NCBI GenBank assembly: GCA_010909725.1
Contig: JAACMV010000002.1
Span: 1 to 64,000, forward strand
Origin: Picochlorum sp. 'celeri'
Lineage: Eukaryota; Chlorophyta; Trebouxiophyceae
Length of the DNA: 64,000 bases
Direction of reading: 5' to 3'
The notes below the pieces were generated by a model. The model did not search any database and was not told where the DNA came from. It was given only the letters and a program-made list of their open reading frames with translations. Below, piece by piece: positions 30,679-42,762 of this stretch (positions are counted from its first letter, which is position 1; each line of letters begins with the position of its first letter). A program made the translations under genes and the position numbers.

Positions 30679-32769
30679 CTATCGTCTATCAGCCGTGCCC
30701 TTGGGGCGCTTGCCTGAAAACAAATGTTTTGGTTTGAGATCCGGAATGTGACGATCACCCTCACCTTTCCTTGCCATCCTTCCTATCCTCTTCTGAGCTC
30801 TATCGTTCATCTTTATCGCTTTATTACGCTGGATTACATCTTTGATGCCCTTTCCAGGTTCTGGCTCCGCCAAAGAGAGCGCTCTGCCTCGTGACATTGA
30901 CCGGGACTTGCTGCTTCTCACCCTCACTTCTGTACCGTCCGCTACATTAGCCACCGATGCTGATTGACTTCTAGCTCGCTTCTTGCGCAACTCTCTACCT
31001 CTACTCTGGCTTCTGGCACGATTGATTGCAGCCGTCGGATCCAATCCCATGCTCGACAGTTCGTCCTTCATCCTTGCAGCAGTGCGGCTCCTCTCTGTGT
31101 CGGCAAGGCGTGGCACGATTGCAGCATTGGTACCTGTCTTCCTTTTCCTTCTATGTTCTGAGACGAGCTTCGCCTTTCTAGATCTGATGGCGGCCAAGGT
31201 TTCGGCCTCCTCGGGAGTCAAATGCTCCTCTTCCATGGCATCCATGGCAGGGGCATTGGCAGCTTGTTCCTCCTCCTCGCGCTCCAGCGCTTCCAGCTTG
31301 GCATCGATATCGGGATCGATGAAATCAGCCACATTATGCCCATCCCAAATCTCTGGCATGACATCGTATTTCCATTCCTCCTTCGCCAAGTCCCATCGCT
31401 TTCTGACATCTTGGGAGTACACACCAGCACCCCCCAGCTCCTCCTGCAAGTCCTTCTCCGTCTTCTTCCTCTCGCCTGCGTCTCTCCTCATCCTAGCCTC
31501 TTCAACTCCGGATGGAATGCAAGGAGGTCTCGATACAGCATCGCGCTGTTTCGGCATCGCGACGTGCAGTCTGTCTGCCACATCGTGGACCCGCTTGCTC
31601 TTGAGTTTCACCTCCACACGGCTCGCAAGGAGCCTATCGCATGCCACCGTTTTGACATGGCTGACCCCTTCTTCTGTCAAAGTACTCATTGGAACCAAAA
31701 TATCGCTCATGTCGGCGGTGAATGCGGCTCCTGCAGCTGCACCGGCAGAGACCTTTGCTGCCTCGTTTGCCATCTTATCCAACACCTCCCTTTGCTCTGA
31801 GGATAACTCGTCAACGCTTTTCGCATCTATTTTGTTCATCACAATCATAACTGGTTTGTTGGCGAACAAAGGACTGATCGAATGGAAGAGCGTTGCCTGC
31901 TGCTCCAGAGTGAATCCACACTGCTCAGAGATGTCCACGACATAGAGCACTGCTGCTCTCAGATGGGCCAACGCGGTTATACTTTGCATCTCGATCGTAT
32001 TTCGCTCCTCTAAAGGTCTATCTAATATTCCCGGCGTGTCAATCACTTGCCACCGAAGGTATTTGTAATCTGTGTGCCCCACAAAGAGACTCTTCGTTGT
32101 GAAGGCATATGGCTGGACTTCGACATCTGCCCTGGTGACCTTGTTCATGAAGGAGGATTTCCCCACATTAGGATAGCCACAAACTAGAAGAGTTCTCGTG
32201 TTTGGGTCAATGGATGGAAGCCTTGACAAGTGCTGCCTGACCTGCTCCAAGTATGCAAGTGATGGGGCCTGGCGCTTCATCAGCGTGCACATGCGGCCAA
32301 GCGCAGCTCTTTTGAGCTGCTTGCACCTGTATAAACTATCTCCATATTTTAAAAGTCTCACATAATCTTGTGCAACTTTGTCCATGAGATTTTTCGCAGT
32401 ATGAAGCTGCCCAAGAGCCAATTTGTAGTGATCCTTGTCGTACAAGACATTCATGAGATCAGCATAAAAAGGGTGGACCTCATCAACCTTTGGAAACTCT
32501 GTCAAAATCGCAGTCAATCGATCGTTCCAATTGCTCTGGGTGTACTTGACTTTGCGCATATAGAACTGCCTGATTCTTTGGATGGCCCAACCTGCACAAG
32601 ACAACTACAGGGTCAGCAATGGCAAACCGGGAGCACCTGAATTCAGCAACTCCGACGTACCATTATGAACGACAGTGGGGGTTTGTCTCTGAGTTTTAGA
32701 CAGGATTATATCAATAAAGTCACTCGCCGTCGGTACAGGCTGAATGCTTTTGAAGTTGTACAGCGGCAT
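30679..32769 (-). CDS. NOG1: Nucleolar GTP-binding protein NOG1
   Basis: Two exons, 32769-32661 and 32591-30679, give 673 residues, the usual NOG1 length. It begins '[20 protein letters not shown]', nearly the family consensus, followed by '[14 protein letters not shown]'. The GTPase domain has G1 '[10 protein letters not shown]', G3 'DTPG' and G4 'NKID'. The C-terminal third is basic with many Arg-Ser and Lys motifs ('[20 protein letters not shown]'), as in NOG1. NOG1 acts in 60S pre-ribosome maturation from nucleolus to cytoplasm. I chose Met 32769 from the conserved N-terminus over a Met-like codon at 32793. It is tail to tail with the carrier gene (10 bp apart) and divergent from IF-3. 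Confidence 0.9.
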
Positions 32770-33515
32770 GCCGACCAGAATACTATGACCCACGAACTTG
32801 ACAAGGAACGCCTTCTTTGAATTCCTGTATTTTCAAACTATGCTAAAAATTTTAATGAATTTAAAGATGGCCAATCGCAGAGTGGGAAGGGTGAGAGCTC
32901 TGTTTGGTCATGCACTCTGGCAACTACACAGTATGTATGGCCTCCTGCTCGTTATGACTTCACAAGAGGATTTTTAAACAAGAGTATTCCTCACAGATAT
33001 TTTTGTACGCTTGCATTGCAAACCTCTGACGCTTGGAGCAGTATCAAATCAGTCATCTGGCATGGCAACAAATAGTGCCGGTCATAGAACATGCCCGATA
33101 GGAAGGTATGCTGTCCTTCTTGCAATCCCCGTCTCGGATGAATTTGGGCCGCAGATGTTGGTCGGAAGATAATTGATTGCACATCGTTGTCTAGAGTTTG
33201 GGAGTAAATCAAACGGGCCGGATATAGCAAAAGGAGTTGGCTCTGTAAAACACAGCATGTCGACGCCCGCTATTTGCAGAGCGCTACGCTGCACGCCCGC
33301 ACCAGGGAGCGCATCTAATCCTACGAAAGGATATTTTAGTAAAAATGTGTGTATTTGAGGTCTCGATGTGTGGGAAAATTGTCCTTTGATTGCTGCTTGT
33401 CGTTGTGGGTGGGTGAGAGGGCCAAGAAAGATTTTCTCTACGGAATCGACCCCGCGGAGCATTAATTTTTATATTGTACTGTCCAGGCCATCAATTCATC
33501 GAGATTATATAGACG
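32770..33515. promoter_or_regulatory. Divergent spacer between NOG1 and IF-3
   Basis: 746 bp with no convincing gene. It must hold the NOG1 promoter and the IF-3 promoter. A small upstream IF-3 exon encoding a transit peptide could hide here, but I found no clean splice pair to support it. Confidence 0.4.
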
Positions 33516-34166
33516 ATGGGGTCAGCAAGTCCAGCCCCCCTCCAAATATCTGCGGGCGTTTCGGGTGGCAGCAGAGGTGGCAGAGGGGGTGGCAGAGGGG
33601 GTCGCGGAGGCAACAGAAATTTCGGCCGCGACAAAAAAAGGGATTGCATAATGAATGAGGAGATCGATGCATCCGAAGTGCGGGTGATTGGAGAAGACAA
33701 GGAGCCTTTGGGGATCATGAGCAGGAGTGAGGCACTGCAGATGGCAGAAGACCAAGAGGTGGACTTGATTCTTGTTGTGCCCGGGGCAACGCCCCCGGTT
33801 TGCCGTCTCATCGAATACTCAAAATTCAACTACGAGAAGACAAAGGCAGAAAAGGATGCCAAGAAAAAACAGAGGGAGAATGCGATCGAAACGAAAGAGC
33901 TGAAGATGCGTCCTGGTACAGATGTGCATGACTATCAGGTCAAAGTGCGTGCTGCCCAAAAGTTCATTGACAAGGGTTTCCGTGTGAAACTAACTTTGCA
34001 GTTCCGCGGGAGAGAGATGGAGTTTAAAGATATTGGAAGAGAGATGTTCGATCGATTTGTGGAAGACTTGGGTGGCCCAGGTGAGGTGTCAATCGAGCAG
34101 GCAGCAAAAATGCAGGGCAGGCAAATGAACATGATTCTTGCCAAGAAGGAGGTGGTCCAAGCATAA
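33516..34166 (+). CDS. Translation initiation factor IF-3, organellar
   Basis: 216 residues. After a Gly/Arg-rich N-terminus ('GGSRGGRGGGRGGRGG') comes the IF-3 N-domain ('MNEEIDASEVRVIGEDKEPLG'-type, residues about 45-110, split here as a description), a Lys-rich linker helix, and the C-domain with 'KELKMRPGTDVHDYQVK' and 'VKLTLQFRGREM'. These are the canonical 30S-binding surfaces. IF-3 keeps ribosomal subunits apart and proofreads initiator tRNA. In a photosynthetic eukaryote it is most likely plastidial. The first 40 residues are unlike a transit peptide, so an upstream exon may be missing. ATG 33516 is the only good start. Confidence 0.85.
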   Translation: MGSASPAPLQISAGVSGGSRGGRGGGRGGRGGNRNFGRDKKRDCIMNEEIDASEVRVIGEDKEPLGIMSRSEALQMAEDQEVDLILVVPGATPPVCRLIEYSKFNYEKTKAEKDAKKKQRENAIETKELKMRPGTDVHDYQVKVRAAQKFIDKGFRVKLTLQFRGREMEFKDIGREMFDRFVEDLGGPGEVSIEQAAKMQGRQMNMILAKKEVVQA

Positions 34167-34209
34167 AATCGCATCATCAATTGAAATAATAATTTAAATT
34201 GCAACTGCT

Positions 34210-36135
34210 TCAAGCTTTATTTTTTCCCTTTTTAGCCTTCTTGCCGGCAGGTGCAGCATTGAAGGCCTTGGCTTTCTCCTTCTTCAGGGCAGCCTTCTCT
34301 GCTTTTGACATTTTTGATTTGGCTTTCACATTTGTTTTAGCAGCTTCACGTTCCCTTTCCTCAAGTTTCTCCATTTTCTTCTTCTCAGACCGATTTTCAG
34401 ACAAGAACGTGTTGTAATCTCCCTCGTGGTCCACCAGCTTGCCATTCTCTACAGTCACTACTCTGGTTGCGATTCGTTTCAGGAAATATCGGTCATGAGA
34501 CACCGCAATCACCGAACCTTCGAACTGTTCCACGGCTTCCTCCAACGTTTCTTTGGTTGGAATATCCAAATGATTCGTGGGCTCGTCCAAGATGAGCAAG
34601 GTTCCCTCGGTGAGCATGAATTTGGCCATGGCCAGCCGGGCTTTCTCTCCTCCACTAAGAACATCTACCTTCTTCTCCATTGCCGCGCCGTTGAACATCA
34701 TTTTTCCAAGAAGAGATTTGATGTCATTCAACTTTGCGTCGGGGGCGGCGTGCTGAAGGGTTTCGATGGCTGTCTTCTGGAGGTCGAGAGCCTCTGCCTG
34801 ATTTTGCTCAAAGTAGTTTGGAACAATTCCATGCTCACCCATACTGACCTGCCCCTCGACGGGCTCCTCCTGCCCCATGATCAATCGCAAAAGGGTACTC
34901 TTTCCAGCACCATTGGGGCCGATGATGGCCACTCTCTCTCCCTTTTCAATTTCAAGATGTGCATCTTCAAACAGCGTTTTGCCATTGTATCCGTGAGTCA
35001 GGCCATCAATCTTGATTGCAACCCGCCCCATCCGCTCTGCTGATGGAAACGAGAAACTTCTTTTCTTTGGAACAAATGGTTTTTCCACATAGGTGCCCTC
35101 AGCTCTCAACTTCTCTATTGCCTTCTCTGCCGTAGAAGCTCTCCCAGAGTTGGCTCCAGCTGCCAGCCTTCTTGCAATTTCCTTCTGCCTCTCCAACTCT
35201 TTTTGCTGTTTTTCCCACGCCGTCCACTGCTGGGCTACTCTCTCTTTCTTTTGGGCTTGGAATTCGGAATAATTCCCTTTGTATGTGTGCGTGACGCCTC
35301 GTTCGGTTTCGACAATCTTGGTGCACAATGCATCCAGGAACTGCCTGTCATGAGACACAATCACCATCGGCACCTCCTGCTCCCTCAGATAGTTTTCGAG
35401 CCACCCGATAGCATCTAGATCTAAATGATTTGTAGGCTCATCAAGGAGAAGAAGATCAGGCTCTTGCAGAAGAATCTTGCCCAGACACATGCGCATCTGC
35501 CAGCCACCAGAGTAGGAGGCTACTAGCCTGTCGTTGTCCTCCAAGGAAAATCCTAGCTCAGGCATCATTTGGTCGATTTTTTTATCCAATAAATTCGTAT
35601 CTAAATCAACGGCAACTTTTGAAAGCTCGTTCAACTCATCCAAAAGGTCACCCATCCTTTCCATATCCTCCCCACACTCCTCGAGCTCTCTCTGCACTGC
35701 CTCTTGCCTCTCGATGACATGCAGTTGGTCGGAGAAGGCACTCATGAATTCCTCTCTCACAGTTCTAGTGGGCTCTACATCGAACTCCTGTGTCAGATAT
35801 GCTATGCGCATTCCCTGCCTAGCTTTCACCACTTCACCAGAGTCTGGAACAAGAGCCCCTGTGATTACTTGCAACTGCGTCGTCTTCCCTGCACCATTCA
35901 CTCCAACAAGCCCCACACGTTCCCCCTTTTTGACCTCCCAACTTGCATTCTTCAGCACCTGGTGGTTTTGAAGGTGACTGCGACTTCCTCCAGGCGTATC
36001 CCAGAGCCTATGCCCGAGGAAGTCTGCTTCGAACCTGCCTCCTGAGCCTCTGCCGCAGCGACCACGGTAGTAAATCTGCAGCAAATCTGTTGATTCCCTC
36101 CGATTCTGAGGGGAGGAGAAATCTTGTTCCTGCAC
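34210..36135 (-). CDS. ABCF5-type ABC-F ATPase, frame break near N-terminus
   Basis: About 620 residues with two ABC domains and no membrane segments. Walker A: 'GVNGAGKTTQ' and 'GPNGAGKST'. Signatures: 'YSGGWQMR' and 'LSGGEKAR'. Walker B: 'LLLLDEPTNHLD' and 'LLILDEPTNHLD'. The linker between them is Lys/Glu/Arg-rich, as in ribosome-associated ABC-F factors, and the C-terminus is a Lys/Ala tail. 'TRTVREEFMSAF' and the overall pattern match plant plastid ABCF5/GCN5. At 35966-35969 a run of four T (A on the coding strand) breaks the frame: upstream of it another frame supplies the expected first strand, 'GIRLEEVAVTFK'. The N-terminal 60 residues of the continuous frame are therefore spurious. 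The far upstream start is a GTG and not reliable. Confidence 0.85.
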   Translation of the reverse strand: MQEQDFSSPQNRRESTDLLQIYYRGRCGRGSGGRFEADFLGHRLWDTPGGSRSHLQNHQVLKNASWEVKKGERVGLVGVNGAGKTTQLQVITGALVPDSGEVVKARQGMRIAYLTQEFDVEPTRTVREEFMSAFSDQLHVIERQEAVQRELEECGEDMERMGDLLDELNELSKVAVDLDTNLLDKKIDQMMPELGFSLEDNDRLVASYSGGWQMRMCLGKILLQEPDLLLLDEPTNHLDLDAIGWLENYLREQEVPMVIVSHDRQFLDALCTKIVETERGVTHTYKGNYSEFQAQKKERVAQQWTAWEKQQKELERQKEIARRLAAGANSGRASTAEKAIEKLRAEGTYVEKPFVPKKRSFSFPSAERMGRVAIKIDGLTHGYNGKTLFEDAHLEIEKGERVAIIGPNGAGKSTLLRLIMGQEEPVEGQVSMGEHGIVPNYFEQNQAEALDLQKTAIETLQHAAPDAKLNDIKSLLGKMMFNGAAMEKKVDVLSGGEKARLAMAKFMLTEGTLLILDEPTNHLDIPTKETLEEAVEQFEGSVIAVSHDRYFLKRIATRVVTVENGKLVDHEGDYNTFLSENRSEKKKMEKLEEREREAAKTNVKAKSKMSKAEKAALKKEKAKAFNAAPAGKKAKKGKNKA

Positions 36136-36577
36136 AGATAGCCAAGTCCACGTGAGAACCCACGTCGAAGCAGGGACCTAGTGATACAATAGTGCTGATT
36201 GGGGCATTAATTAGTGATATGAATCAACATCAAGCCAAATGAATGGGAAATCAGGTGAATGCATGGCACTGCCATGCCTGCAGGAGAGCAAACGCACCGT
36301 AAGCCACACATTGAACCGACACTACCCTGTGTCCCTACCACACCTGCATTGCATACAGAGAACCTCTGCCTCTGAATTCTGGGCCTAGAGTACTGCAATT
36401 GGGAATGCATTCGTGTTCCAGAGGTTTCTGTTGCCCTTGTCGGTGCAGTGAAAGCAGAAAGTTTCTTTGAGTGCAACATGGCCACGTTCACGTCATTAAA
36501 TTGTTTCGCACAAGCCGTTCTGAGAAATATCTTGTTTCAAAAACTAACATCTGTGTGCGGCTGAATGCTTCATGGCA
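36136..36577. other. Intergenic DNA left of the transposon
   Basis: About 440 bp between the ABCF5-like gene and the left inverted repeat. No gene, repeat or RNA is recognisable. Confidence 0.5.
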
Positions 36578-36613
36578 CGTCTCATTTTAAGAAATCGACA
36601 GATTGGCCAGATA
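36578..36613 (+). repeat. Left terminal inverted repeat
   Basis: Begins 'cgtctcattttaagaaatcg' and is the exact reverse complement of 43068-43103 over 36 bp. The next bases inward (tcgactg) and outward (atggca) do not continue the match. Confidence 0.95.
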
Positions 36614-36972
36614 TCGACTGAGAATGGTCAGGCATGATTTTATCTGACATCTACCAAATATCTATGTAAAGATATCTGAATATTTTGTGATCGAATGTGG
36701 CGTAACACCCGTGAAGAAAGCTGATCTGAAACACGTTCGGACCACACGTGGCGCAACCTGCTGACTCTGCGTGTGAAGCTGTAGGTTCCCTCACATAGAG
36801 ACACATTACCGCCACATGTATTCATGAGTACATTCATTCAGAGTCGAACACGATATTTCTCGGTCGAAGACCATGGAACATCCTTGGGATGCCATTCCAC
36901 CATCTCCAACCAAAAGGAGTTTAATAGCCAGGCTGGCTTTTTTTACATTTCAAATCACTAAACATCTCCATC

Positions 36973-39900
36973 TCAAGCATCTATATTGAGATAGTATCGC
37001 TTTCTTGATTTCCCGATATATCCTGGATGTAGCTGAAAGAATACAGGCTTTAGAATGTCCTGAACTTTGCACGAGTCGACAAAGTTCGCTTGCCTGGTGA
37101 CAAGCCGGTTTGTATCTCCCCCTGCTGGGATTTCAAACCTCTCAGGAGTCTTCTCAATCTCATACAGAGTATATCTTGTGATGAGATCCTCGTTTTCTAT
37201 CGATGTTGGAACGACTCGATACCATTGAACGATTGCCCGTGTATCGTCTATGGGAATGATCGTGTCTCCGTTCTTCAGAGTGCCCGTCACAACTGCAAGG
37301 CAAAGGAACTGAGCGTACCACTTTTCTTCCCCACTACCCGGCGCTCTGACCTGGATCATCTGCGAAGATTCCTGACGAGACGAGGTGTTATCGTTTATCG
37401 CTCCAATGAGCGGCATACACTCAACATCATACCCAGGTCCTCTCCTAAACGGAAGGAATCCCTTGTTATACAAATCAACCTACACAATTCAGAATGGCGT
37501 TCAGAAGATGATAAGGGTCTGACTTCGACAAAACACTATTCAATCTTACCCTGATATTTATTTCAGTGCAGTACTGTTCCAGCCTGCCATTTTCAGGGAT
37601 GTTTGGGCAGTTTTGCTTGATAATCTCTCTCAATACTGCTTTGAGTCGGATCATGTCAGGGCACTGTGCGACCAAATTTGAATATGCTGCGCAATTTTGA
37701 TCCCCTAATTCATTGAAGGTATAATTGTAGTCCGCATTGGTTGGATGTTGGAATTTTTTCGTGGCAATGCATTCCATTTGCTGCAGGTACAAGCAACAGT
37801 CACACGAGTTCCCACAGAATTGCATGACAGAATAACATGCATACCTTTGACACTCTTGTGCTTGTCATCACACTGTCCTTCTGAAAGGATTCGATGATGT
37901 CATGGATTATTGAGAAATCATTGATTTGCTTCTGGAAGTGTTCTCTCGAATTATTGGTGTGCCTATGATGGACTTTCAGACTCTTATGCGTTGCCTCTTG
38001 GTATGAAGTAGATGTTATGATAGGCGCACCAATACTCCTGATGACTGAAGCAAATCGTGGCAGAATATGGAATTTCGGAAACTTGCAAGACAAATTAAGA
38101 GAATCGGCCACACTTTTGAACGTTTCCTGGAATTTGATTATAGCCTTTTCCAACTTCTGGATGCATGATTCAGTGTACAGCCTAGAGTGCATCAGCGAAT
38201 CCATCTCATGGAAAGCTGCACACATGATGGGATTGATCACTCATTATTATTATTCGAGTTGATTAGAGGCACAAAAAACCTACCTTCCAGAACAGGGATC
38301 AAGGGGTGGAGCCTAGCGTCTGCCAAACAAGCCACTGTGGCGACAGAAGCTAGTGCTGACTTTTCCTCTCCATATAAAATTCGCCCAGAGGCAATCGAAA
38401 ATTTTGTAGCAGGAATCTTCTTAGCATTTCTGGGATTTGAACTTTGGCTGATTGACGTGTTTATTTTTTTCCGGACCGTGGTATGCATTGGTAGGCCATC
38501 TGACAATAAATTTGTGAACAAGCTCTGCTTGCTCGACTCATTGTTCCCAAAGCCCAGCATACGGATAATCATCCCTTCTTGGATTGTATGCAAATAATCT
38601 GGAACGTAAAGTTTGCAGCAATCTGTCCATCTGAAGCCAGAATATGGGAGCGACACATATGGGTTAGGCCTCTGCTCTTCCTGGCCCAGCCAGTATGTCA
38701 CTCCTGAAAGTCTGTCTGGTCGGAAGAGGAATGCTGATGCTAGAGAATGGGTTTTCAGCAAGCTTGATGCCGCTGAACGCCTTTCCTCATCATCCAAGAT
38801 TTGACCTTGATACACACCAGTCTCATACACCTGCCGGGCTTCTCGAAGAACGGACAAAGTGCCTTGTTCTGTGCGCTGTTGGAACGGCCTCCTCGTCTCA
38901 TCAAGGCATCCAATGGCATCCAACTGGTTCCCCGAGATCATTGTCTGAACATCAGGAAAATTATCATCTCTAGGCCGAGCGGAAACAGATAATCCACCAA
39001 TCATTTGGTACTCTTGCCAATCACCTGACACAAATATCGGTATGGGATAAAACGTGCACAGTCTTCCCTGGTAAAACAGATCAACCCCGTTGAAAGAGTA
39101 ACGTTTGAATGGCTCTAGTACATGAGCCATTGCCCTCAAGACTATCCATCTCTTCATCTTCTTCCTTTCTTCACCAGACAAATAACTAAAGCACTGGCTG
39201 GTGAAAGTTGGAAACATGGCAATTCTCTCCTGGCATCCGTTGGATAATATCGCTCCCTGGGTGCATGTTGGGATGCCAACATTGCAGGGGTATAAATCCT
39301 GACCTTGTCTACCTGCTTGGCTCTTGTCGTGATAAAAATTTAGGGGAAGGATGTAACTATCTCCTCTTCTAGTTGCGCTAATTATATTCTTGAGTTTGCT
39401 GAGTTCGCCCTGTAGATTTGCAAATCTATCACCGTTGCATACCTCGCCATACATTCGCTCCCCATATTGTGCATGCGTTTCAGTTATCACGCGGCGTTCA
39501 TGAAACTCAAGTCTCATCCCTAATTTCTCTCCTTTCTCTACCAGCCTTTGCAAGACCTCTTTAGTGCTCTTCACATGTTCCACATTGTAGGAAACTTCCT
39601 TTCTTTCTTGCGGAGCCTTGATTTTAATGACTGGTGTTGTTTTCCACCCATGGCTGTCGACTATTCTTGATAAAAGGGCATCCAGGTCTGCTATATCAAA
39701 TATTCCTCCTGTGGGAATCCTGTTCTCTATCAATAGTTTGATGATAGAGCCTCTGTCGTCCCTGTCAAAAGCAAGTAAATATGGCAAAAATCCCTGCATG
39801 AAAGCCACACCAGGGGCAGCAGGTATATCTTCTACAGTGTCGATCACCTGTTCTAATTGATCATCATTCCCATATTCCATATCATCGTTGACGAATTCAG

Positions 39901-40417
39901 CTTGTGTAAATTCGAGTGGATTGAACGTGGATGGAAAATTTTCTCGTTGATGATCAAGCCTATTCTGCTCATCCATGTCCCTCTGCATAGCTTCTGCTTC
40001 TTCTTTCTTTGACCCAAGAATCCTGATCATCTTTGGATTTTGAGGATATTTATCCTGGAAGAGCCCTGGATATTTTTCTGCCAGTTGGACATCGTACAGA
40101 GGATTCTGGATTTCAATCACAGAGGCAACCTCTTCATCTGACAGCCGTCGAGGATGTCCATAACATGTGTAGAGGGCTGGTGGATACTTTCCCATAAGCT
40201 GATACTCAAACACAACCCCAAGTGCATTTAGCTTTTCAATCATATCTTTATTGTCTTGGCTGCACGTGAAACCTCGCAATCGGCATTCGAGACAATTCGG
40301 TTCTGTTTCTCCTCGCGCTGGACAAACGTGTTTGCCAACGAACCCATAGTATCGTCCACAGCCCATGCATGGGGTATCAAAACGCCCCAAAGGCTCTAAG
40401 GAGAAATTATATCGCAT
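36973..40417 (-). CDS. Tnp2/Plavaka-like transposase
   Basis: Four exons (40417-38284, 38215-37845, 37780-37550, 37479-36973) join in frame to 1080 residues. The N-terminus has a Cys-rich zinc-finger-like stretch ('CMGCGRYYGFVGKHVC', then 'CLECRLRGFTC'). The middle has conserved-looking 'VFVSGDWQEYQMIGG'-type Asp/Trp blocks, and 'LYVPDYLHTIQEGMIIRMLG' resembles the D-x-LH-x-x-x-EG core of Tnp2 transposases. Exon 2 has 'KFPKFHILPRFASVIRSIG', similar to the 'K-x-H-x-L-H' helix region of CACTA/Plavaka proteins. The C-terminus around 'EEKWYAQFLCLAVV' resembles their terminal domain. Catalytic residues cannot be assigned by eye. All introns are GT-AG and short. Confidence 0.7.
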
Positions 40418-41081
40418 TGTTCATAGCAATTTCTGCGGTTCTTGCAGGGTTTCTGTCTCGGCAGAAAAAGCGAATGGCAAGTTCACGTTGCGATATCTTG
40501 GGTATCTCTTGAGCAAATGATGCAGAATATCCACTAAATTTTATTTTTAATATTATATTTTGATGCTTCTAGCCTCTCATGTAGTTTTAATTGCGTGGAT
40601 GTCCCAACGCATCAGCGTTTGACCATCTCACCGAGACCAAGGAAGTGGGCAACCAAAAAAATGACAAGTCCGGGCCAAAAAATGTGTCTACGAGGGACCC
40701 CCATTTCTGGACGATTCAGAACAAATTGAGGCGATTGTGACCCCCGATTTTGTGTGCATAAAAGACGGCCTCATCAGCTCTGGCCCACTGGCCAATGCAT
40801 GGCCATGAATGGCAGTTGAGACTCGGTTGCCGTGAACAACCACATGCATTTTAAATTTAAATTCAAACTCTTCAGATTCGCTGGTGCGCCATTTTCATAT
40901 TCTATTTTACTATATTGTTATATTCAAATGCATTGTTGTGTGCTTCAGGCTTGCATTCAGATTTTCGAGTTTTCGGACATCGCCCAGATCTGTCCCGGTT
41001 GGTGTCGCACGCCCTCTCTTCTTGCTGTACTATTCATCTATCGGTACTCTTAGAACTTTGTTATTTCATTATTTCATAGAT
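40418..41081. promoter_or_regulatory. Central divergent promoter region of the transposon
   Basis: 664 bp between the divergent transposase and AT-hook genes. AT-rich, with 'ttttatttttaatattatattttg' type tracts and a repeated 'aaatttaaattcaaac' word near 40854. The promoter role is inferred from gene orientation. Confidence 0.5.
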
Positions 41082-42762
41082 ATGGCACTTGCAGAGCAGG
41101 CAGGGGGAGGCGTCGCGAAAAGGCCGAGAGGGAGGCCACGAAAGAATCGATTGCAAGTTGGTGCAACAACAACCGCATCGGCCCTGAGCACTCCGTCGTC
41201 TCTTCGTAATATTTCCAATGAAATAGATACTCCTGAACAAAGTGATCCAGAGGCGGGACGGCAAACAGCTGCAACTCCCAAACGATCGAGGTTGGCAAAC
41301 ACTGAAAATAGGAATAGTGCGACTTCTCCTCAACTTCCTTCTGGGGGAAACTTTCCCATCGGAGATGAAGTAGAGCATGTGGGTTTGTTGAATACACCCG
41401 TGGTCCCGCCACCAGATGTCACTTTCGAACAGGGTAATCCGCTTCAACATCATGGTAATGGGCTTGCTACAGGAATGGGCCAATTGGCCTTTCAAGGCTT
41501 CCATAATCGACTCGAAAATCTGGAGGCACAGATGAGCGAGCTAAAGAATCTGATGGAATGTTCGATTGCATCATCCTCAGAGGCAGCGAAAACTCTTATG
41601 GATAGAATGGTCGAGCTGCAAGAGACGAGAAACATAGAGGTAGTGTGATTTCACCAGAGTTTTTGTTGCATGTCTCATTCTCAGTTTGATCAATCACATG
41701 TCCCTATGTAGGCCAATCGTGACGATCCAACGTCTCGACGTCAAACCAGAGTAAATTTGAATGATTTGATGACAGAAATGGGCTGTCGCGATCCATCAAG
41801 AGTGGCAGGTGTTCTTGTCAAAATGGAGGTGTGTCATGTGTTGTCTCAATGTGTGAGCAGATTCATCATACATACGTGCATCTATCTTGCAGAAGGTAAA
41901 GGCCATTCATCTTCTCGTTCTTTCTGCGTCGCGTTCTCCTTCTGGCTACCTCGTCTCTGCCAACAACCTGGAGTTTTATGCGCCAATAGCTCGGGCACTT
42001 CTGGATCCCAGCATGAGATTGTTAGCTACGTTTGGAGACGAGGCCGAAAATGAACGATTTAAAGAGAGTATAATCCAGCATCTTGCTGGATATCATTTAC
42101 CTTCCTTGTTTGCAAAGGAAGTTAGGAAGAAAGTGATTGATAAATTCAGTCAGAGTGTTCCCTGTGATGAGAATGGACATCATCCTCGCTACAACAAGAA
42201 CGAATTTCCAAACGTGTCTCTGGAGACGCCTCTTTTCGGTGCAGAATATAGAATAGCAGATGGTGATCCATATGGACAGAAGTCTTACAGAGATTTGCTC
42301 AAGTCGATATCGATCTCTTTCTTCCCCACTGCTGCACTAAAGGTCGTTTATACAGACCAAGATCCATTGGAAAGCATGACTCCAAATATGTTGGCTTTTG
42401 TGGAATATCTGGTACGTATAAGTTCACTATTGAAACTATGCAAGTCATCATCGACACTGTCTGGAAGGTACATATGGCTGCAGATGATTCAAACGATTGT
42501 GGGAGAGAGGAGGAATGTGGGTAGGACGATGACATCGAGGAAGAATGCAGATCTATATGCCAATCTAAGAGCGGATACGCTAACCAGGACTTCCAATTAT
42601 GTCTCTTTTCTAAGTGCAGAAGACTTGGAAATCGTCTAGAGTAGAGTAATATATCACAGTCTTGCCTTGTGAGGGCACTGAAATGTGCAGGCAGCAGCAC
42701 CGAAAAGGTACTGGGAGGATCTCCAAGGAAGGCAGAAGGAATTCAAGAGTATGAATGTTTGA
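41082..42762 (+). CDS. AT-hook DNA-binding protein of the transposon
   Basis: Five exons (41082-41639, 41712-41828, 41893-42411, 42484-42633, 42691-42762) join to 471 residues. Near the start, 'KRPRGRPRKNR' is a textbook AT-hook. A Ser/Thr/Pro-rich linker, a coiled-coil-like stretch ('RLENLEAQMSELKNLMECS') and a C-terminal helical domain follow. The last carries 'VKAIHLLVLSASRSPSGYL' and 'FPTAALKVVYTDQDPLESM'. I do not recognise the C-terminal domain. A partner ORF that binds subterminal DNA is usual in CACTA-type elements (TnpA role), and the position inside the inverted repeats supports that reading. The exon 3/4 join has an alternative acceptor at 42467, but 42483 keeps a sensible frame. 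Confidence 0.7.
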
